Shown here in pieces: positions 60,340 through 64,000 of a stretch of DNA of 64,000 nucleotides. The stretch's first letter is position 1. The number at the start of each line of letters is the position of its first letter. The position numbers and the translations under genes were made by a program. The notes under the pieces were generated by a model. It searched no databases. It was given only the letters and a program-made list of their open reading frames with translations, and had not been told where the DNA came from. The stretch comes from Limanda limanda (taxonomy: Eukaryota; Chordata; Actinopteri; Pleuronectiformes; Pleuronectidae). The stretch lies in the NCBI RefSeq assembly GCF_963576545.1, contig NC_083639.1:25496118-25560117 (forward strand), read 5' to 3'.

Positions 60340-61547
60340 CAAACTAATAAAACAGCCTTGCACCTTCGAATCCCTCCTCATTCTTAAATCTCTCCACGAG
60401 CCGTGCCGCTCGGTGCGGTGGGGGGGGGGGGGTGCAGCTGTGTGCGCTCGGTGACGGTTGCCGCGGTGCCGCCGCCGCAGCAGCAGCAGCAGAAGAAGAA
60501 ACACAAACCCTGTCACACGGCGCCTTTGTTCTCGACCTGTTTCTCTCCCCGAGTTGTTGCGGCTTGTCTGCAGAGTCACAGTTCACATGCAGCCGCCGCC
60601 TGAATAAAAAATGGCGCCGCATTTCCAAGTCTTTCTTCTCCGTTTCACTTATTCAGTGGATTCCTCCGTGTGATTATTATTCGATGAGGGCCCCCCCCCC
60701 CACTCTCCCAGTGACAGGTGATATCCTGTGTCCCTTAATATCCGTCCCTCTGTTGTTCCCCAAACAGCAAACACAGCACAGGGACTCCCGGGTTTTAACA
60801 GATGACTTTGTGAGCTGTCAAGTCCAGGGCCTATGATAATGTGATGATGGCTCGTTGACTTTTAATAGGAAGCAATTTGAGCTGAAAATCAGTGTTTAGT
60901 GCAGCAAAGAGGAAGAAGACCCCCCTCATTTCGCTCAGATCGTTGTTTCCTTGAGTTTTAAACGTGCATCGGAGAAAGAGAAAGAGAAAATCTGCACAAA
61001 GAACCGAAGACGGGAGCGAGCGGCGTCTCCTCTCTTTGACTTTCTCGTGCAGGAGCGAGGATTCAAAGTCGTCCGATTGACGAGAAGACAGCCGCAGTGA
61101 CTCTGAGCTCCGAGTGGCGTGTGATGCGGGATGATGACACGCCGCCGCCGTCCGACTCGGCTGTCGCTCAGTCGCAGATCCAGTTTGTTAAACGCCGTAC
61201 GTGACCCGAGAATGAACCGAGGGGTTTATTCTGCTTGGATGAGGGAGAAAATGACGGAGGGCCTGTTGATGTTGGATTGGAATGGAGAACTTGACCATTC
61301 TGACATTGCCTTTACTGACATTCATAACGCTCAAAGGACGCGCGGCGAGCACCCGGCGTCCCTCCTCCCTGTCGTTTTATGACGAGCTCAGACACTCCGC
61401 AATCTGGTGGCGCCCAGGTGCCATCACTCCGGTCATTATCTCACTAAACCCATTCCGTCTGACCTCTGCGGTGGAGGCGCATTATTCACGATAAGAGGAG
61501 CTCCATGCGTACACTACGGCCCCGGTGAAGGAGAGACACGGGAAACG
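60340..61547. promoter_or_regulatory. CpG-rich block, candidate promoter or CNE region
   Basis: Much richer in CpG than the surroundings (60400-60620 and 61000-61500). It has a GCC/CAG/AAG run (60464-60500), a G12 run at 60420 and a YY1-like aaaaATGGCGCC at 60606-60617. No convincing exon was found on either strand. It may be an unmethylated island, possibly a distal first exon or promoter for igsf21 (minus strand), or a conserved element. Assignment is speculative. Confidence 0.3.
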
Positions 61548-62048
61548 ACAGAGAGCGGGAGGGAGTGAATGACGAAAAGAAGGATGGAGTCAGAGAGAGA
61601 GAGAGAGAGAGAGACGGGGTGAGAGAGAGATAGGGATAGAGTGAATGACGAAAAGAAGGATGGAGTCAGAGAGAGAGAGAGAGACGGGGTGAAAGAGAGA
61701 GAGACGGGGTGAGAGAGAGAGAGACGGGGTGAGAGAGAGAGAGGGAGAGAGACGGGATGAAAGAGAGAGAGAGGAGGTGAGAGAGAGAGAGAGAGGGAGA
61801 GAGACGGGGTGAGAGAGAGAGAGGGGGTGAGAGAGAGACGGGTGAGAGAGAGAGAAAGAGAGAGAGAGAGACGGGGTGAGAGAGAGAGAGAGACGGGGTG
61901 AGAGAGAGAGAGAGAGGGAGAGAGACGGGGTGAGAGAGAGAGAGAGAGAGAGAAACGGGGTGAGAGAGAGAGAGACAGGGTGAGAGAGAGAGAGAGAGAG
62001 GGAGAGAGAGAGAGACGGGGTGAGAGAGAGGGAGAGAGAGAGAGAGAC

Positions 62049-62079
<31 letters not shown>

Positions 62080-62178
62080 CGGGGTGAGAGAGAGAGAGAT
62101 GGGGTGAGAGAGAGAGAGAGAGAGAGTCAGAGAGAGAGAGATAGAGAGAGAGAGAGAGTCAGAGAGAGAGAGAGAGAG

Positions 62179-62240
<62 letters not shown>
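61548..62240. repeat. GA-rich minisatellite, about 690 bp
   Basis: Polypurine tract built from (GA)n blocks separated by gacggggtgagagagaga units in variable number. A unit of about 45 bp at the left edge (gtgaatgacgaaaagaagga tggagtcagaga) is present twice (from 61565 and from 61643). Long frames in both strands are repeat artefacts. Confidence 0.96.
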
Positions 62241-62697
62241 CCAGACACAAGGAGACAATAAGTCTAAAGCGACAAAGCAAATTACGAGTTGCAGAACTCA
62301 GGGCAGACAGATCACCTGCTGGGAGTGCTGCACCTCCATTAAACAGCGTGGTCACCTTCAAACTAAAATAAAGTGACCGCTGCGTGTGTCCACCTCTCCG
62401 CCAACACCCCCCCCCCTCCCCCCTGCTTCCTCATTAGAGCGTGAGTATCGCTCTAATGAGCTGGTGAAAAGCCTGTGTTGTTGGTGTGATGGATGAAACG
62501 AAGAGGCGTCCACGCATCCCTCCGCCTGCTGCTGGACGCCGTCCCCACCTCCATAGGAGGGAGGCTTCCGGTGAGGCCTTCAGGGGCAAAGGGCCCTCAG
62601 AGGCCCCTCATTACATCAGTCAGCTCATTATCCACATTGGCTTGGATAGCGCTTTAGTCCGGGTGGATGTTCCTTCTCTGCTGAGAGAGGAGAAACC
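62241..62697. other. Non-coding stretch
   Basis: Contains a C-run (62407-62422) and a short inverted motif attagagcgtgagtatcgct/ctaatgag (62433-62460). No gene seen. Confidence 0.5.
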
Positions 62698-62787
62698 TTA
62701 AAGGAGACATATTATGCCCATTTTACCGAAGTTGATATGGTTCATTGGGGTCTTAATGAAATGTCTGAAACATATTTTGGTCAAAAT

Positions 62788-63297
62788 TAGGGTTGCAAAG
62801 GGGCGGAAAGTTTTTGGTAAATTTCAGGAAACTTTCCATGGGAAGTTAAGCTCGGGAATTTTGGGAATTTTGAAAAAAAAAAAAAAATACGCAAATTAAA
62901 CCCTGAGCAATAAAAACAGGCAGGACTAGTCAGGTAAGTTTCGATGATATTACTCGGGAAAATATATTAGCATGCTGATTGAGGATTCTTCATCTGTTCA
63001 TCTAGCCTATTTATTAATGTAGAAGGAAAGGCTGTGTAAATTTGCAAATACTGTGCAAAGACCTATGTTAAGAATGACACAACGATGCAGAAGCATATAG
63101 TCAAGTGCCCAAAGTTTCCTCAGGGCTCAAATCAGCCTATGACACAACAAAGTGTTTATATTTATGTCTGTATATGACAAGGTAAATACAGTTAGTATAA
63201 ATTACCCACAACATTTCCAGCTTATTCCCGTTAATTCCTGTTAATTCCCGTTAATTCCCATGGAAAGTTTCCAACTTCCCGGAATTTTGCAACCCTA
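62788..63297. mobile_element. hAT deletion derivative nested in another MITE
   Basis: This 510-bp element starts TAGGGTTGCAAA and ends TTTTGCAACCCTA, flanked by an exact 8-bp duplication GTCAAAAT (62780-62787 and 63298-63305). Subterminal sequence is inverted too (ggaaagt/ttcccgg and aactttccatggg motifs at both ends). It keeps a piece of transposase, the BED zinc finger at 63040-63177, so it is an internally deleted copy of an autonomous hAT rather than an unrelated MITE. Its position inside the outer element makes it the younger insertion. Confidence 0.9.
63040..63177 (+). pseudogene. hAT transposase fragment, BED zinc finger
   Basis: The frame reads ICKYCAKTYVKNDTTMQKHI, then VKCPKF and QGSNQP, before a TGA at 63175-63177. 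C-x2-C followed by H-x4-C is the ligand pattern of the BED-type DNA-binding zinc finger at the N-terminus of hAT transposases. There is no start codon in frame at the left and no DDE/RNase H-like catalytic domain downstream. It is a relic, and the stop occurs inside the element. Confidence 0.7.
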
Positions 63298-63480
63298 GTC
63301 AAAATACCACAAGGATCATTTAAAACAGCACCCTTTTTACCCAGTCTAAAACAGCCCTCCTCAGATTGACCTGTTTTGAGTTTTTTTTTCAGAGTTTTGG
63401 GGACGGTAGACATGCCAGATACCCAAATTAATGTGTAGAAGCACTACAAAAGTGGAATTATCATAATATGTCACCTTTTA

Positions 63481-64000
63481 GGAAAGAAGTCGTGAGTAGA
63501 ACGGAAGCCTTTGTGCAAACAGGTGGTCTCCCCTCTCTTATCTCTTTGTGCCTTTTGTTTCCAAGGATATTTTACCAGTGCAGTGAAGTGAGCGCCAGTG
63601 TTCAGGCCGCTCGCTCTGAGCGGCGTTTCACATCCAGAGGTCGGAGACACCTCCTGGCAGCCTGTGATATTTAGACCTGTCACTCTGCAATACCACACCT
63701 GATATCTGGAATAGGTTTCTCTCTCCGACTGGCATCATAAAAGGGCTCAGAGCCGCAGTCGGAGCATTACTGGTTTAACATAATTCAGTGAGGTGTCACA
63801 CGCTGAAGAGGGATGAACACAGCACCGCCCGAGCTCGTGAAGTTATTTCAACGGCATTTCCAAATGGTTACGACCTTTCATCCGGCACGGTGGTGTCATC
63901 TCTTCCTGTCAAGTCTGTGTCTGACCACCGCTGAATAAAGAGCCGTTATTTCAAAACACAGAGCAAAACACCGGATCATTTCATTTGAACGGAAATCCAA
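63481..64000. other. Non-coding stretch at the window end
   Basis: No gene or recognised repeat. Confidence 0.5.

Larger units (their letters stand above)
62701..63477. mobile_element. Non-autonomous DNA transposon (outer MITE), interrupted
   Basis: Ends are AAGGAGACATATTATG on the left and CATAATATGTCACCTT on the right, inverted repeats matching at 15 of 16 positions. TTA directly flanks both ends (62698-62700 and 63478-63480). A 3-bp TTA duplication is typical of PIF/Harbinger elements, but I could not recognise the family. It is split by the hAT element at 62788-63297; without it and one 8-bp duplication it would be about 259 bp. No coding region is visible. Confidence 0.7.

Noticed and set aside
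60322..60628. Minus-strand frames with poly-Leu or poly-Ala in the CpG-rich block
   Set aside because: They come from the CAG/GCC trinucleotide run. No donor site follows and there is no match to an IGSF21 signal peptide.
61514..62376. Ser/Leu-rich and Arg/Glu-rich frames over the GA minisatellite
   Set aside because: Dinucleotide repeat artefacts.

Overview
The window looks like a piece of a teleost (probably percomorph) fish chromosome. It has low coding density, long AT-leaning non-coding stretches, very long (CA)n and (GA)n microsatellites, V-SINE-like and DANA/Mermaid-like SINEs, L2-type LINE tails, hAT MITEs, and finTRIM-type (TRIM16-like) RING/B-box/PRY-SPRY genes, a family expanded in fish. 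I see no bacterial-type features, CRISPR arrays or operons.

Layout. (1) 1-26 kb is almost entirely non-coding. It holds a diverged 0.5-kb tandem duplication (4.9-5.9 kb), SINE and LINE fragments, and a precisely bounded hAT MITE (12993-13240). (2) At 26159-26271 on the minus strand there is one well-supported coding exon, the first Ig-domain exon of IGSF21, with consensus splice sites on both sides. No other exon of that gene could be found, so 1-26158 is probably its downstream intron and some or all of the sequence above 26271 its upstream intron. (3) 26.3-34.7 kb is non-coding and includes a 420-bp GAAGCTCCT minisatellite. (4) 34.7-44.5 kb is a three-unit tandem array (about 3.26 kb per full unit), each unit carrying one single-exon finTRIM-like gene on the plus strand. 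Units 2 and 3 are intact (558 and 556 aa). Unit 1 is broken by a 2-bp frameshift, a 10-codon deletion, loss of about 0.46 kb of upstream DNA and a solo LTR inserted upstream. (5) 44.5-64 kb is non-coding and repeat-rich. It holds a 434-bp GAG tract, a large inverted repeat (52330-53575), a tandem duplication with a solo LTR in one copy (59.2-60.3 kb), a CpG-rich block (60.4-61.5 kb), a roughly 690-bp GA minisatellite, and a hAT element nested in another MITE (62701-63477).

The two gene types are probably unrelated in function. IGSF21 is a neuronal-surface synaptic organiser. The TRIM genes are putative cytosolic E3 ubiquitin ligases of a family associated with antiviral immunity. If the upstream igsf21 exons lie beyond 44.5 kb, the TRIM array sits inside an igsf21 intron on the opposite strand. 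The most informative feature of the window is how well insertions can be dated: paralogous empty sites or exact target-site duplications define two solo LTRs and three DNA transposons.
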